64,000 nt of DNA from SPJN01 sp965229935 (GTDB lineage Bacteria > Pseudomonadota > Alphaproteobacteria > SPJN01), in contig CBDDKB010000002.1 of assembly GCA_965229935.1 (NCBI GenBank), forward strand, positions 248,001 through 312,000. Reading direction: 5' to 3'. Position 1 is the stretch's first letter; the number at the start of each line of letters is the position of its first letter. The position numbers were made by a program, and so were the translations under genes. This document shows positions 32,105 to 40,677 of the stretch, one piece after another. The notes beneath the pieces were generated by a model that was given only the letters and a program-made list of their open reading frames with translations, had not been told where the DNA came from and ran no database searches.

Positions 32105-34538
32105 AACCCGCCTTTGGATTACGCTGACAGCCTGTTGCATGCTTTCGCTTTCTGTTAAAGCGCAAGAGGGGGAGGCGTTTGAGCAAGACGCCAATGACGG
32201 CTTGCAGGTATTGGCGCTGCTTGATGATGGTGGCGCCATTGACCCTGCTCCCCCTGATGAGCTTGCTGCCTTTTGGGGGAACGATGTGCCTGATGACAAA
32301 TCGCTTTTGTTGTCGGGCCCTGAAAGTTTGTTGCTGTCCTTTTCCGTCAATGGCAGTGCGCTAAATCACTTTGACCTTGTCTATGTGGCGCGCGATGGAC
32401 GCGCCTTTGTGCGCGCACAAGTGCTTGAGGCTATGCGTATCGTGCCGCCGCCATCAGGCCGCTTGCCGCAAGGCATTGAAAGCGGGTTTCACCCCATTCA
32501 TTTGGTGCCCGGCCTTGCCTATGAGATTGATCGCAAGGCGCTAAAGCTGGACATTCAATGCGCGCCATCATGCTTTAAGGTGACAGAAATTTCGGCGCGC
32601 TATAGTGCGATTACCGCAACGCCGTCAACAATCGGTGTGGGCGGGTTTGTGAATTATGATGCGAATGTCGAATATCGTGATTTTGAATTCGATGTCACCA
32701 GTCTGTTTGAGCTGGGCTATTCAGATCAGAACGGATCGTTTCACACAACATTTGCAGGGCTTGATCTAGCCAATGATGCAACGGCCCTGCGCCTTGAAAC
32801 AAGCTTTACCATAGACGATCAGGCAAATAGAAGGCGGCTTGTTCTAGGGGATTCCATTTCGCGCAATGCGGTTTGGAGCCAGCCTGTCAGGTTTGCAGGC
32901 ATCCGGTATGGGAACGAGTTTTCGATGACACCGGGCTTTGTCACCTTGCCATCGCCGGATTTTGCGGGCGAGGCAGCCTTGCCATCAACGATTGATGTAT
33001 TTGTAGACGGGGTGCGCCGCTTTACATCAGAAGTGCCTGCAGGGCCCTATCAGGTGCGTGATCTGCCGGTGCTAAGCGGAACGGGAGAGGCGCAAATCAT
33101 TGTCCGTGATGTTTTGGGGCGCGAACAGGTCTATACAGAATCTTACGCCTTGGGGCGGGCGATGTTGCGTCCGGGCCTGTCGGATTGGTCAATCTCAGCA
33201 GGTGTGCTGCGAGAGGAATTTGCCGTCCGGTCTGGCACTTATGGTGATGGATTTGTCGATGCAATCTATGCTGAAGGCCTGACCGATCAGATGACATTGG
33301 AGCTGCAGGGGCAATTGTCATCCGACGTTAGCGGGGCGGGGGTCGGGGTCACCTATGCTAACCCTCATTTAGGTGTGTTCTCGCTGACTGCGGCTGCGTC
33401 CAAAACAGCAGAAGATATTGGTGGTTATTTTGGCGCGGGTTGGGAATGGTCGTCCGGGCCGCTCTCCTTCTCGACCAATTTTGAATCGTCAAGCGCGCCT
33501 TTTCGCGCCTTGGGGCAGGATTTAACGCGCGATGCAGACAAATATCGGTGGCGCGTTCGTGGCGGTTTGCGCCTTGGGCAAAGCAATATGTCAGCCAGCT
33601 ATGTTGATTTGAAACGGCGCGGGCGGTCTGATTTCCGGTCCTTCAGTTTGGGGCTGACCACGCGGTTGACGCGTAAGCTGTCACTGTCGGTCAACGGATT
33701 TCGGCAGATCAAGCCCAGCCGTTCCGACACGGTGTTGCTGTCATTAACAACATCGTTTGGTGGCGGCAAGGTTGGTGGATTGTCAGCCAAAAAGGATCGT
33801 GCCGGGCAGTATAGCGTGTCGGCATCAACGCAAAAATCCGCGCCGGTTGAAGGTGGCTTTGGTTATCGGTTGCGCGTTGGTCAGGATGACCGGGCACGCT
33901 TTTCCGACGGAAGCTTAAGCTATCGTGGGCAGATTATAGAATCGACGATCGGCTGGTCGGATGCACAACGTCAAACCCAGTTACGTGGGACGGCGCGCGG
34001 CGGTATGGTCATGGCAGACGGGCATGTGCGTCTGTCGCGCTACGTCACCGCAAGTTTTGCGATTGTTGATGTCGCTGACATTGAAGGTGTGCGTGTCTAT
34101 GCCGACCGCCGCTTGGCCGGGCGAACCGGGCCTGACGGCACAATCGCAGTGACCCAGTTGCGCGCCTGGGAGAAAAACGTCATCAGCATCGAAGGGGCGG
34201 ACCTGCCGCTTGATTGGCCTGTGACGCAATTTGATTTTGATATCGTCCCTGCCAATCGCACCGGTCACTTCCTGTATATCGAAGGGGGTGTAGGGCGATC
34301 AGCGGTGATGAGTTTTGTTCGTATAGACGGCACGCCGCCGCCTGTTGGTGCGCGAATTACACTGGCAGGAAGTGACGAAGCCTATTTTGTGGGCGAGGAT
34401 GGCTATTCCTTTGTTGCGGGGTTGGGGGCCGATCCGGTTGTCACAATTTCCTGGTCAAATGGGTCATGCGAAGCTGCGCTTGACCTGCCGGACAGTGACG
34501 TGCCGCAAATCATGTTGGGAGAGGTGCTATGTCGATAA
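32079..34538 (+). CDS. Pilus outer-membrane usher
   Basis: An 819-residue FimD/CsuD-type usher. It has a signal peptide (ending SVKA-Q), an N-terminal chaperone-subunit binding domain with CAPSCF cysteines, a 24-strand barrel region with TPGFVTLPSPDFAGEAALPS and SGTGEAQIIVRDVLGREQ, the plug domain, and two C-terminal domains (IEGVRVYADRRLAGRTGPDG; GTPPPVGARITLAG). It forms the assembly pore and secretes pilin subunits. The frame starts with TTG codons (32079 or 32082) behind GAGG, overlapping the chaperone gene, so initiation is probably weak and translationally coupled. It overlaps the second pilin by 10 bases. Confidence 0.92.
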   Translation: MLSRLVTYKTRLWITLTACCMLSLSVKAQEGEAFEQDANDGLQVLALLDDGGAIDPAPPDELAAFWGNDVPDDKSLLLSGPESLLLSFSVNGSALNHFDLVYVARDGRAFVRAQVLEAMRIVPPPSGRLPQGIESGFHPIHLVPGLAYEIDRKALKLDIQCAPSCFKVTEISARYSAITATPSTIGVGGFVNYDANVEYRDFEFDVTSLFELGYSDQNGSFHTTFAGLDLANDATALRLETSFTIDDQANRRRLVLGDSISRNAVWSQPVRFAGIRYGNEFSMTPGFVTLPSPDFAGEAALPSTIDVFVDGVRRFTSEVPAGPYQVRDLPVLSGTGEAQIIVRDVLGREQVYTESYALGRAMLRPGLSDWSISAGVLREEFAVRSGTYGDGFVDAIYAEGLTDQMTLELQGQLSSDVSGAGVGVTYANPHLGVFSLTAAASKTAEDIGGYFGAGWEWSSGPLSFSTNFESSSAPFRALGQDLTRDADKYRWRVRGGLRLGQSNMSASYVDLKRRGRSDFRSFSLGLTTRLTRKLSLSVNGFRQIKPSRSDTVLLSLTTSFGGGKVGGLSAKKDRAGQYSVSASTQKSAPVEGGFGYRLRVGQDDRARFSDGSLSYRGQIIESTIGWSDAQRQTQLRGTARGGMVMADGHVRLSRYVTASFAIVDVADIEGVRVYADRRLAGRTGPDGTIAVTQLRAWEKNVISIEGADLPLDWPVTQFDFDIVPANRTGHFLYIEGGVGRSAVMSFVRIDGTPPPVGARITLAGSDEAYFVGEDGYSFVAGLGADPVVTISWSNGSCEAALDLPDSDVPQIMLGEVLCR

Positions 34539-35032
34539 CGCGTTTGCTATTTACGGGCCTGCTTTTTGTTGTGGCTGCGTTTCTTTGGACGGGCCGCGCC
34601 AATGCAGCCTGCACAGGTCTTGCCTGTAGCTGTGGGGTATCGGTTGGCACTATGTCTTTCGGTACCTATGATCCACAAAGCCTGTCGCCCCATGATGGTG
34701 TGGGCACAGTGACTGTGACTTGTACCGTGCTTTTGTTGGGCGGCAATGTTTCTTATGAGATTGATATCGATCAGGGCTCATCGTCCAGCTTTGATCCGCG
34801 CACGATGGAAAGCGGCGCAAACACGATGAACTACAATCTGTTTGCAGATGCCTCACGCACGCAAATTTGGGGGGATGGTGGCAGCGGCACCGTAACAGTC
34901 TCTGACGGTTATTCGTTTTTGATTGGCCTTGCTGTCATTCGCAATTACACGATTTATGGCCGTATCCCGGCAAGCCAGATCACACCTGCCGGAAGTTACA
35001 GCGATACGCTGACTGTCACCGTTACTTTTTAG
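34529..35032 (+). CDS. Spore coat U domain pilin, second (tip/minor) subunit
   Basis: A 167-residue exported protein with a signal peptide (to about RANA-A, residue 26) and one SCPU domain: SCGVSVGTMSFGTYDP, VTVTCTVL, RTMESGANTMNYNLFAD and the terminal strand SDTLTVTVTF. It carries an extra pair of cysteines at the N-terminus (ACTGLACSC). Its place after the usher is where archaic pilus operons encode the tip adhesin, but it is only a single domain, half of a typical two-domain adhesin. The end overlaps the stop of the convergent SMP-30 gene in a TTAG at 35029-35032. Confidence 0.87.
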   Translation: MSITRLLFTGLLFVVAAFLWTGRANAACTGLACSCGVSVGTMSFGTYDPQSLSPHDGVGTVTVTCTVLLLGGNVSYEIDIDQGSSSSFDPRTMESGANTMNYNLFADASRTQIWGDGGSGTVTVSDGYSFLIGLAVIRNYTIYGRIPASQITPAGSYSDTLTVTVTF

Positions 35033-35904
35033 GGCAGGGCGGTGCCGCGCGGCACCTCAACCCTGAAGCTGATCAGCTTGCCGGTGCGCGCCTGCGTTTT
35101 GGCGGGGTCAGAGTCTGTCGCAACCAACACCAGCAGGTCGCGGCCATCACCGCCGCCCAACATGCAGGCAAAGGGCGTCATGCCATCATCATCTGATGGA
35201 ATATCTATAAGGTCCAAGATTTCTCCACCTTCCGCCACGCGCGCTACGTTGCGCGACCCGGGAGAGGTGATCCAGATCGTCCCTTCGGCATCCATACAAA
35301 TACCGTCTGGGGTGTATCCGGGTAAATCAGCCCAAATACGCTTGTAAGTCAGGCTGCCATCATCTGCGACGGTAAAGGCGGTTAGCTTTTGGCCAAAGCT
35401 TTCGCCGACGATCAGTGTTTTGCCATCGGCAGTCATGACGGTGCCATTGGGGAAAAACACATCATCATCGACCTTGCGTGCCTGACCGTCAGGAGTGACC
35501 AGTATCAAGCATGTTGATTTGGGTTTGATCGGGTGATCATGAAGGTCAAAACCGAAATTGCCGACATAGGCATTGCCTTTATTATCGACCAGCATGTCAT
35601 TGCAAATATGATCGGCGAGATCTGACAGGTCTGCATGGACCACAAGGCTGCCATCAGCCTCCTGCCGCATCACTTTTTGATCATGCATGGAAACGATCAG
35701 CAGGCGCCCATCAGGCAACCAGCCCAGACCGGACGGGTCTTGCGGCACTTCTGCGACCAGGTCAAGCGGCGCGCCCGGCGCGGTGATGCGCCAGACCTTG
35801 CCATCATGCATGTCAGAGAAATAAAGGCTGTCATCGAGCCAGCGTGGCCCCTCACCAAAGCGAAGCCCGTCAGCCCAAAGTGTAGCGTCTTTCCATCCAG
35901 CCAT
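35029..35904 (-). CDS. SMP-30/gluconolactonase/LRE family protein
   Basis: A 291-residue six-bladed beta-propeller of the SMP-30/gluconolactonase family. It begins with RFGEGPRWLDDSLYFSDMHDG, the first metal-binding Glu and the typical propeller strand. Later it has WLPDGRLLIVSMHD, VDNKGNAYVGNFGFD (metal-binding Asn) and PDGICMDAEGTIWIT (metal-binding Asp). Members hydrolyse sugar lactones or other esters. There is no signal peptide. It is 47 bp behind the SDR gene and on the same strand, so the two probably form an operon. Confidence 0.9.
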   Translation of the reverse strand: MAGWKDATLWADGLRFGEGPRWLDDSLYFSDMHDGKVWRITAPGAPLDLVAEVPQDPSGLGWLPDGRLLIVSMHDQKVMRQEADGSLVVHADLSDLADHICNDMLVDNKGNAYVGNFGFDLHDHPIKPKSTCLILVTPDGQARKVDDDVFFPNGTVMTADGKTLIVGESFGQKLTAFTVADDGSLTYKRIWADLPGYTPDGICMDAEGTIWITSPGSRNVARVAEGGEILDLIDIPSDDDGMTPFACMLGGGDGRDLLVLVATDSDPAKTQARTGKLISFRVEVPRGTALP

Positions 35905-35951
35905 TGTTCTGCCCCTTTAAATTATGTTGGGGCAGAATAGACAGGTCGGGG

Positions 35952-36797
35952 CTAGGCGGCCATCCCTTTATTGGCGCGTTTGCCCATGGCGCCAAGAATG
36001 CGGAAGTAAAGGTTCGGGAACCAGCGCACCATGCGTGTCACAATATGGGCATCAAGGCCGATCATGACGCGCTTTTTGTTTTTCTCGACACCGTTCAGGA
36101 TGACATTTGCAGCCTCAGCCGGTGTGGTGCGGGCAATCTTTTCAAACTCAGCACCCGGGTCGCGGCCTTCTGCGGCGGCAACTGACGCGGCGCTGTCTTC
36201 CATGCGGGCATTGCGCGCGATGTTTGTTTTGATGCCGCCGGGATGAACCGTTGTGACATTCACGCCCTTGCCTTCAACTTCGTGGACAAGGCTTTCGTTA
36301 AAGCCGCGCACCGCAAATTTTGAGGCGCAATAGGCTGATTGGGTCGGCACGCCGATAAAGCCAAAGATGGATGAGATGTTGATGATATGCCCGTGATCTT
36401 TTGCAAGCATATGGGGCAGGGACGCTTTCGTGCCATGCACGACGCCCCAGAAATTGATGTTCATCAACCATTCCATGTTTTCATAGGACATGGAGTCTGT
36501 ATTGGCGCCAAGGGCAACACCAGCATTGTTGAAAACCAGATCAACACCGCCCTGTGTTTGAATGGTTTCGTCCATCAGGGATTCAACTGCGTCACGGTCA
36601 GCCACATCCAGCTTGCGGGAAATGACATTCACCTGCTTGGCCCGCACCATCTGCGCGGTTTCTTCAAGGCCTTCTTCATTCACGTCAGAAATAACAACGG
36701 CCTTTGCGCCACGATTGGCAAGTTCCAACGCCAATGCGCGACCAATACCTGAACCTGCGCCGGTCACAAAGGCGACCTGATCTTTAATCTGTGTCAT
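35952..36797 (-). CDS. SDR family oxidoreductase
   Basis: A 281-residue classical short-chain dehydrogenase. VTGAGSGIGRA is at residues 10-20, VFNNAGVALG follows, INISSIFGFIG holds the catalytic Ser, and YCASKFAVRG the Tyr-Lys pair. The second-strand Asp in VISDVNEEG suggests NAD specificity. A C-terminal extension with hydrophobic FPNLYFRILG may associate with membranes or lipids. Relatives act on steroids, acyl alcohols and similar lipophilic substrates. It is the first gene of a unit with SMP-30, divergent from an HSL-type esterase. Confidence 0.9.
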   Translation of the reverse strand: MTQIKDQVAFVTGAGSGIGRALALELANRGAKAVVISDVNEEGLEETAQMVRAKQVNVISRKLDVADRDAVESLMDETIQTQGGVDLVFNNAGVALGANTDSMSYENMEWLMNINFWGVVHGTKASLPHMLAKDHGHIINISSIFGFIGVPTQSAYCASKFAVRGFNESLVHEVEGKGVNVTTVHPGGIKTNIARNARMEDSAASVAAAEGRDPGAEFEKIARTTPAEAANVILNGVEKNKKRVMIGLDAHIVTRMVRWFPNLYFRILGAMGKRANKGMAA

Positions 36798-36856
36798 GAT
36801 TTGCCCTCAATATTTTATGGCCCTGCGTGAAGGTGGGCCGAGCGGTTTCACAAATT

Positions 36857-36886
36857 TTATCCCACCCCCGGATGCGGGTGGGATAA
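36857..36886. repeat. Long inverted repeat in the SDR leader
   Basis: TTATCCCACCC (36857-36867) and GGGTGGGATAA (36876-36886) are perfect complements around an eight-base loop. Neither strand has a T run after the stem, and it stands in the 5' region of both flanking genes, so it is not a simple terminator. It may be an operator, an attenuator in the SDR leader, or the end of an unlisted small transcript. Confidence 0.6.
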
Positions 36887-37011
36887 GTTTAGTGATTATT
36901 TGTCATCCAACTACTTCAAGTGACCCTCACAGTCAATGTGACGGCTGGTAAAGTTTGCGGGCTGACATCCCATTTGTGCGCAGGCTGTTCCCTGCTCCTC
37001 CAAATTATGTC

Positions 37012-37029
37012 ATTTACAGTAATGTAAAT
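37012..37029. promoter_or_regulatory. Operator-like palindrome before the esterase gene
   Basis: ATTTACA-GTAA-TGTAAAT has perfect seven-base arms, 107 bp before the esterase ATG. The form fits a dimeric TetR- or Crp-type regulator. The binding protein is unknown. Confidence 0.45.
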
Positions 37030-37135
37030 AGCTGGCAAATAAAAGGCGACAAATTCGCCGCTGGTTCCGGTTTGGGTAAAAACCGCCTATAAAGGGGCGA
37101 AATCGACTTATTTTATTGAGGTTGGAGGCAAGAAA

Positions 37136-38104
37136 ATGAGCTTTGGGGCCTTTATGGTGCGCGGATTTATGCGCCTGTTCCTACGTCCGCAAATTCACAA
37201 GGATGCCGAGATTGATCCTGTGGCGCTGCGTAATCAGATCGACAAACAATCAGGCCGTATGAAATGGCCGGACTTTATCGATGTACAGGAAGTTGACGCC
37301 AATGGCGCGCGGTGCCTGTGGATCACCCCTCCAGACGCGCACCCAGACAAAGTCTTCTATTATTTGCATGGCGGCGGCTACATTTTTGGCCATCCCGACA
37401 CGACCCATAAGGATTTGTTGTGGCGTCTGGCCGTGGCTTGCGGGTGTAAGGTCTTTGCCCTTGATTATCGGTTGGCACCTGAACATCCATTCCCCGCAGC
37501 AATCGAAGACAGTGTTGCAGGCTATCGCTACCTTCTTGATCAGGGCTATGACGCCAATGCCATCGGGATCGGTGGTGACAGTGCCGGTGGCGGTTTGACC
37601 TTTGGCACTTTGTTCCAGTTAAAGGATGAGCATTTGCCGCTTCCCGCCTGTGCGGTTGGCCTGTCGCCTTGGACAGATTTGCTTGGCACGGGTGAGACCC
37701 TGCGCACAAATCTTGATACAGACTATATGATCCCCGGCGAGAAAATTGCCGAGACTGCCAAGCTTTACTATGGCGATGCAGATCCGATGGTGCCGCAAGC
37801 CTCGCCCCTTTATGGTGATTATACAGGTATGCCGCCGACCCTGATCCAGTGCAGCAAGACAGAAGTTCTGTATGATGACAGTCGCCGTTTGGCTGCCAAG
37901 ATTGATGCGGCGGGCGTGCCGGTCGTTCTCGACCCCTATGACAAGCTTCCCCATGTGTGGCAGGCCTTGGCCCGCTTTATCCCTGAGGGACGCAAGGCAA
38001 TTCATGAAATTGGCCTGTTTGTACGCGGTCATCAGCGCGCCAAACCGCGCGCGTTGGAAGATCAAAACGCAGCGGCCAAGCTTTTGCCGCAGGCGGCTGA
38101 ATAG
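37136..38104 (+). CDS. alpha/beta hydrolase, hormone-sensitive lipase (HSL) family esterase
   Basis: A 322-residue esterase. YLHGGGYIFG with the oxyanion hole HGGGY is at residues 78-82. The nucleophile elbow GGDSAGGG has Ser149. DPYDKLPHVWQ near the C-terminus supplies the His. These are the classic HSL/Est motifs. It acts on short- to medium-chain esters. The start at ATG 37136 follows GAGGTTGGAGG-like sequence. It is divergent from the SDR/SMP-30 unit, and queC begins 6 nt after it, so the queuosine genes may share its transcript. Confidence 0.92.
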   Translation: MSFGAFMVRGFMRLFLRPQIHKDAEIDPVALRNQIDKQSGRMKWPDFIDVQEVDANGARCLWITPPDAHPDKVFYYLHGGGYIFGHPDTTHKDLLWRLAVACGCKVFALDYRLAPEHPFPAAIEDSVAGYRYLLDQGYDANAIGIGGDSAGGGLTFGTLFQLKDEHLPLPACAVGLSPWTDLLGTGETLRTNLDTDYMIPGEKIAETAKLYYGDADPMVPQASPLYGDYTGMPPTLIQCSKTEVLYDDSRRLAAKIDAAGVPVVLDPYDKLPHVWQALARFIPEGRKAIHEIGLFVRGHQRAKPRALEDQNAAAKLLPQAAE

Positions 38105-38110
38105 CGCCTT

Positions 38111-38815
38111 ATGACGAAACAAAGCCGGGCGCTGGTGCTTTTTTCAGGCGGGCAGGACAGTGCGACCTGCCTTGCCTGGGCGCTCGACCGTTATGATTAT
38201 GTGGAAACCGTCGGCTTTGACTATGGTCAACGTCATAGGATTGAGCTGACGGCCCGCAATCAGGTGCGTGATGCACTTGTTAAGGCCTTTCCAGAATGGG
38301 CAATTCATCTGGGCCCTGATCACATGTTGGATGCAACTGTGCTGGGGGCCTTGGGCGACACGGCCCTGACCCATGATGCAGAAATCCGCATGGGCGAGGA
38401 CGGGCTGCCCAATACATTTGTTCCGGGTCGTAATCTTTTGTTCTTGGTGTTGGCAGGCGCGCTTGGCTATCGGCGCGATATCGACGTGTTGGTTGGCGGC
38501 ATGTGTGAAACGGATTATTCGGGCTACCCGGATTGTCGCGACGCCACAATGGCAGCGATGGAAGGGGCCTTGGGCGCAGGCATGGCCCGACCGACTGAGA
38601 TAAAGACCCCCCTGATGTTCCTGACCAAGGCGCAGACATGGGCGTTGGCTCATGATTTGGGCGGCATGATGCTGGTCGATCTGATCCGCGAGGAAAGCCA
38701 CACCTGTTACAATGGTGTGCGTGATGAGTTGCAGGAATGGGGTTATGGCTGCGGGACCTGCCCCGCCTGTGAGTTGCGGGCCAAAGGCTTCCGCGAGTGG
38801 GTTGACGCGGTTTAA
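38111..38815 (+). CDS. queC: 7-cyano-7-deazaguanine synthase QueC
   Basis: A 234-residue ATP-dependent enzyme that makes preQ0 from 7-carboxy-7-deazaguanine and ammonia. It has the PP-loop SGGQDS at residues 12-17, GFDYGQRHRIEL, VPGRNLLFL and the zinc-binding cysteines in SHTCYNG and YGCGTCPACELR. Length is normal. Pathway partners queD and queF follow; queE, which acts between QueD and QueC, is not in the window. A 121-bp gap separates it from queD. Confidence 0.96.
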   Translation: MTKQSRALVLFSGGQDSATCLAWALDRYDYVETVGFDYGQRHRIELTARNQVRDALVKAFPEWAIHLGPDHMLDATVLGALGDTALTHDAEIRMGEDGLPNTFVPGRNLLFLVLAGALGYRRDIDVLVGGMCETDYSGYPDCRDATMAAMEGALGAGMARPTEIKTPLMFLTKAQTWALAHDLGGMMLVDLIREESHTCYNGVRDELQEWGYGCGTCPACELRAKGFREWVDAV

Positions 38816-38936
38816 TAGGCTGATTTTACCCCGTGCGGCCCCCGTGCGCCCCCCCGCGCGGCTTCGTCCCATTGCCTTTTGCCCCCAAAACAGGCTTTAA
38901 GCGCAGACATTTATCGAAAAATCCGGATTTCCGCGC

Positions 38937-39311
38937 ATGCCAGTCGTTGAAATATATAAAGAATTCCGCTTTGAAGCGGCGCATTACCTGCCCCACGCAC
39001 CCAAGGGGCACCCTAATGCGCGTCTGCACGGCCATTCTTTTCGGGCGGTTGTGACCCTGCGTGGCGAGGTTGATCCCGACAAGGGATGGATTCGCGACTT
39101 TGCTGCGATTGAGCAAGCCATGGCTGATATGCGCGACTTGCTTGACCACAATATGCTGAACGAAATTGACGGGCTGGCAACCCCAACGCTGGAGCGGTTG
39201 GCGATCTTTATCTATGATGGGTTAAAGCCCACCGTGCCTGAGGTGGCAGCAGTTGGCGTGCATCGCGATTCGTGCAATGAAGGCGCGACCTATCGGGGGG
39301 ATATGGTGTGA
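38937..39311 (+). CDS. queD: 6-carboxytetrahydropterin synthase QueD homologue
   Basis: A 124-residue member of the PTPS/QueD family, which converts dihydroneopterin triphosphate to 6-carboxytetrahydropterin in queuosine synthesis. The zinc histidines are present: FEAAHYLPH and RLHGHSF. LDHNMLN holds the Asp-His pair. The residue that is Cys27 in E. coli QueD (in GHKCGRLHGH), the usual nucleophile, is Asn here (GHPNARLHGH). The position of the catalytic Glu near the C-terminus (KETC) reads as Asp (RDSC). It therefore could be a divergent subfamily or use another mechanism. The stop overlaps queF (GTGA). Confidence 0.88.
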   Translation: MPVVEIYKEFRFEAAHYLPHAPKGHPNARLHGHSFRAVVTLRGEVDPDKGWIRDFAAIEQAMADMRDLLDHNMLNEIDGLATPTLERLAIFIYDGLKPTVPEVAAVGVHRDSCNEGATYRGDMV

Positions 39312-39772
39312 GCGAAAAGACCTATCAGGATCTGGGTCAGTTAGGTGGCAGCGGCACAATTCCGACGAGCCCTGATGAGGCTGTGCTGGAATGTGTCGGT
39401 AATCCGCACCCTGATACTGATTATGTGATCCGCTTTTCCTGCCCCGAATTTACCAGCCTGTGCCCGGTGACGGGTCAGCCTGACTTTGCCCATTTGATGA
39501 TCGATTATGTGCCCGGACCGCGCATTGTTGAATCAAAGTCGCTGAAACTATTTCTCCATTCCTTCCGCAATCATGCGGGCTTTCACGAAGCCTGCACTGT
39601 TGGGATTGCCAAACGCCTGTTTGAGGCGACAGACGCCAAATATCTTCGGATTGGCGGCTATTGGTATCCGCGCGGCGGTATCCCCATTGACGTGTTTTGT
39701 GCGTTGGGCACGCTACCTGATGGGGTTTCGCTCCCCGATCAGAACGTGCCAAACTACCGGGGACGGGGATAA
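39308..39772 (+). CDS. queF: preQ1 synthase QueF (NADPH-dependent nitrile reductase), type I
   Basis: A 154-residue enzyme reducing preQ0 to preQ1. The nucleophile is Cys52 in TSLCPVTGQPDF, and the NADPH-binding QueF signature ESKSLKLFLHSFRNH is at residues 75-89. The short length fits the unimodular (YkvM-like) type. It begins with a GTG that overlaps the queD stop by four bases (GTGA), so the two are translationally coupled. It completes a queC-queD-queF unit. Confidence 0.95.
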   Translation: MSEKTYQDLGQLGGSGTIPTSPDEAVLECVGNPHPDTDYVIRFSCPEFTSLCPVTGQPDFAHLMIDYVPGPRIVESKSLKLFLHSFRNHAGFHEACTVGIAKRLFEATDAKYLRIGGYWYPRGGIPIDVFCALGTLPDGVSLPDQNVPNYRGRG

Positions 39773-39809
39773 CGAATCACTTAATTAAGAAAGCACGGCA
39801 AAGGCAATC

Positions 39810-40487
39810 ATGTCGGAAGCACCCAAAAAACGGATCCGCCGCACAGCGGAAGAGGCGCGCAAGCTGATCCTTGACGCAGCAGAGGAACGGTTGGCCAATG
39901 GCGGACCTGAAGCCTTGCGCCTGCAAGATATTGCAGCAGATGTCGGCATTTCGCATCCGGCCATCTTGCATCATTTTGAAAGCCGCGATGGGCTGGTCCT
40001 GGCGTTGACGGTTCGCACCCTGCAAAGCCTTCGCGATGGCCTGTTGGATGTGTTGGCTGAGGTTGATTTGCAAAACCCGAATGTTGAGGCTGTTTTGGCC
40101 AGCGTCTTCGGTGTGTTGTCAGACCGAGGCTTGGCACGCCTGATCGCATGGGTGGTGCTTTCTGGCCGACTTGTCCCGGACGAAGTGGGGAATTCCGACG
40201 AAGTGGACCTTTTGAAGGAAATCTCGGACGCGATCCACGCGCTGCGCATGCGCGCGGCAGAGGATCATGATATTCCCGCCGGAACCCCGCAGGATACAAT
40301 GTTTATTGTCTATCTTGTCGCCGCTGCAGCATTTGGTGATGCCGTGTTCGGCCTGCCCTTGATCGACGGATTCGGGGTTGCGCGCGAAGATCAACCGCAA
40401 GTGCAGCGTGATTTCCGGACATGGTTTGCAAGTTTGATCAGCGGCCATCTGACCGGCGGCTTGACGACGGACGGGGAACAGGCCTAA
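39810..40487 (+). CDS. TetR family transcriptional regulator
   Basis: A 225-residue regulator with a TetR DNA-binding domain at about residues 12-60: ARKLILDAAEERLANGG, then LRLQDIAADVGISHPAILHHFESRDGL with the recognition helix. The C-terminal ligand domain is not assigned. It follows queF by 37 nt on the same strand but is unlikely to serve queuosine synthesis. No targets are evident, although the palindromes at 12752, 6381 and 37012 are TetR-like in size. Confidence 0.88.
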   Translation: MSEAPKKRIRRTAEEARKLILDAAEERLANGGPEALRLQDIAADVGISHPAILHHFESRDGLVLALTVRTLQSLRDGLLDVLAEVDLQNPNVEAVLASVFGVLSDRGLARLIAWVVLSGRLVPDEVGNSDEVDLLKEISDAIHALRMRAAEDHDIPAGTPQDTMFIVYLVAAAAFGDAVFGLPLIDGFGVAREDQPQVQRDFRTWFASLISGHLTGGLTTDGEQA

Positions 40488-40562
40488 AAACCCCGCAATT
40501 CGGGCCTTTTTGCGGTGGACGCTATGCCGCACAAAAGGGCAAAAAACAGCCAAAAAGGACGG

Positions 40563-40591
40563 TTGACAGCGCCCCCCTTGGCCCATATTGT
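40563..40591 (+). promoter_or_regulatory. Sigma-70 promoter of rpmJ
   Basis: A consensus -35 TTGACA (40563-40568) and -10 TATTGT (40586-40591) are separated by exactly 17 bp, about 87 bp before the rpmJ ATG. The leader contains a stem CTGTCGC/GCGACAG (40626-40646), which could affect mRNA stability. Confidence 0.75.
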
Positions 40592-40677
40592 CCGCGCCAC
40601 GCTCATTTAGACAGGTGTTGATCCACTGTCGCGCCGCAAGCGACAGCGTGACCGCCTGTAGTAAAAGGAATAAGTCG

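Larger units (their letters stand above)
36798..37135. other. Divergent regulatory region between SDR and esterase
   Basis: These 338 bases contain no gene I can support. Two symmetrical elements are present and listed separately: an 11-bp-stem inverted repeat near the SDR start and an ATTTACA/TGTAAAT palindrome on the esterase side. Between them is an anonymous stretch rich in GTGAC/GTCAC words. Confidence 0.5.

Noticed and set aside
38816..38936. PreQ1 riboswitch in the 121-bp gap between queC and queD
   Set aside because: I looked for the short preQ1 aptamer core and found no convincing hairpin-pseudoknot; the gap is C-rich and featureless.
40488..40562. A terminator for the TetR gene at the ATTCGGGCCTTTTTGCG stretch
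   Set aside because: The arms do not pair well enough, and the T run is inside the putative stem.
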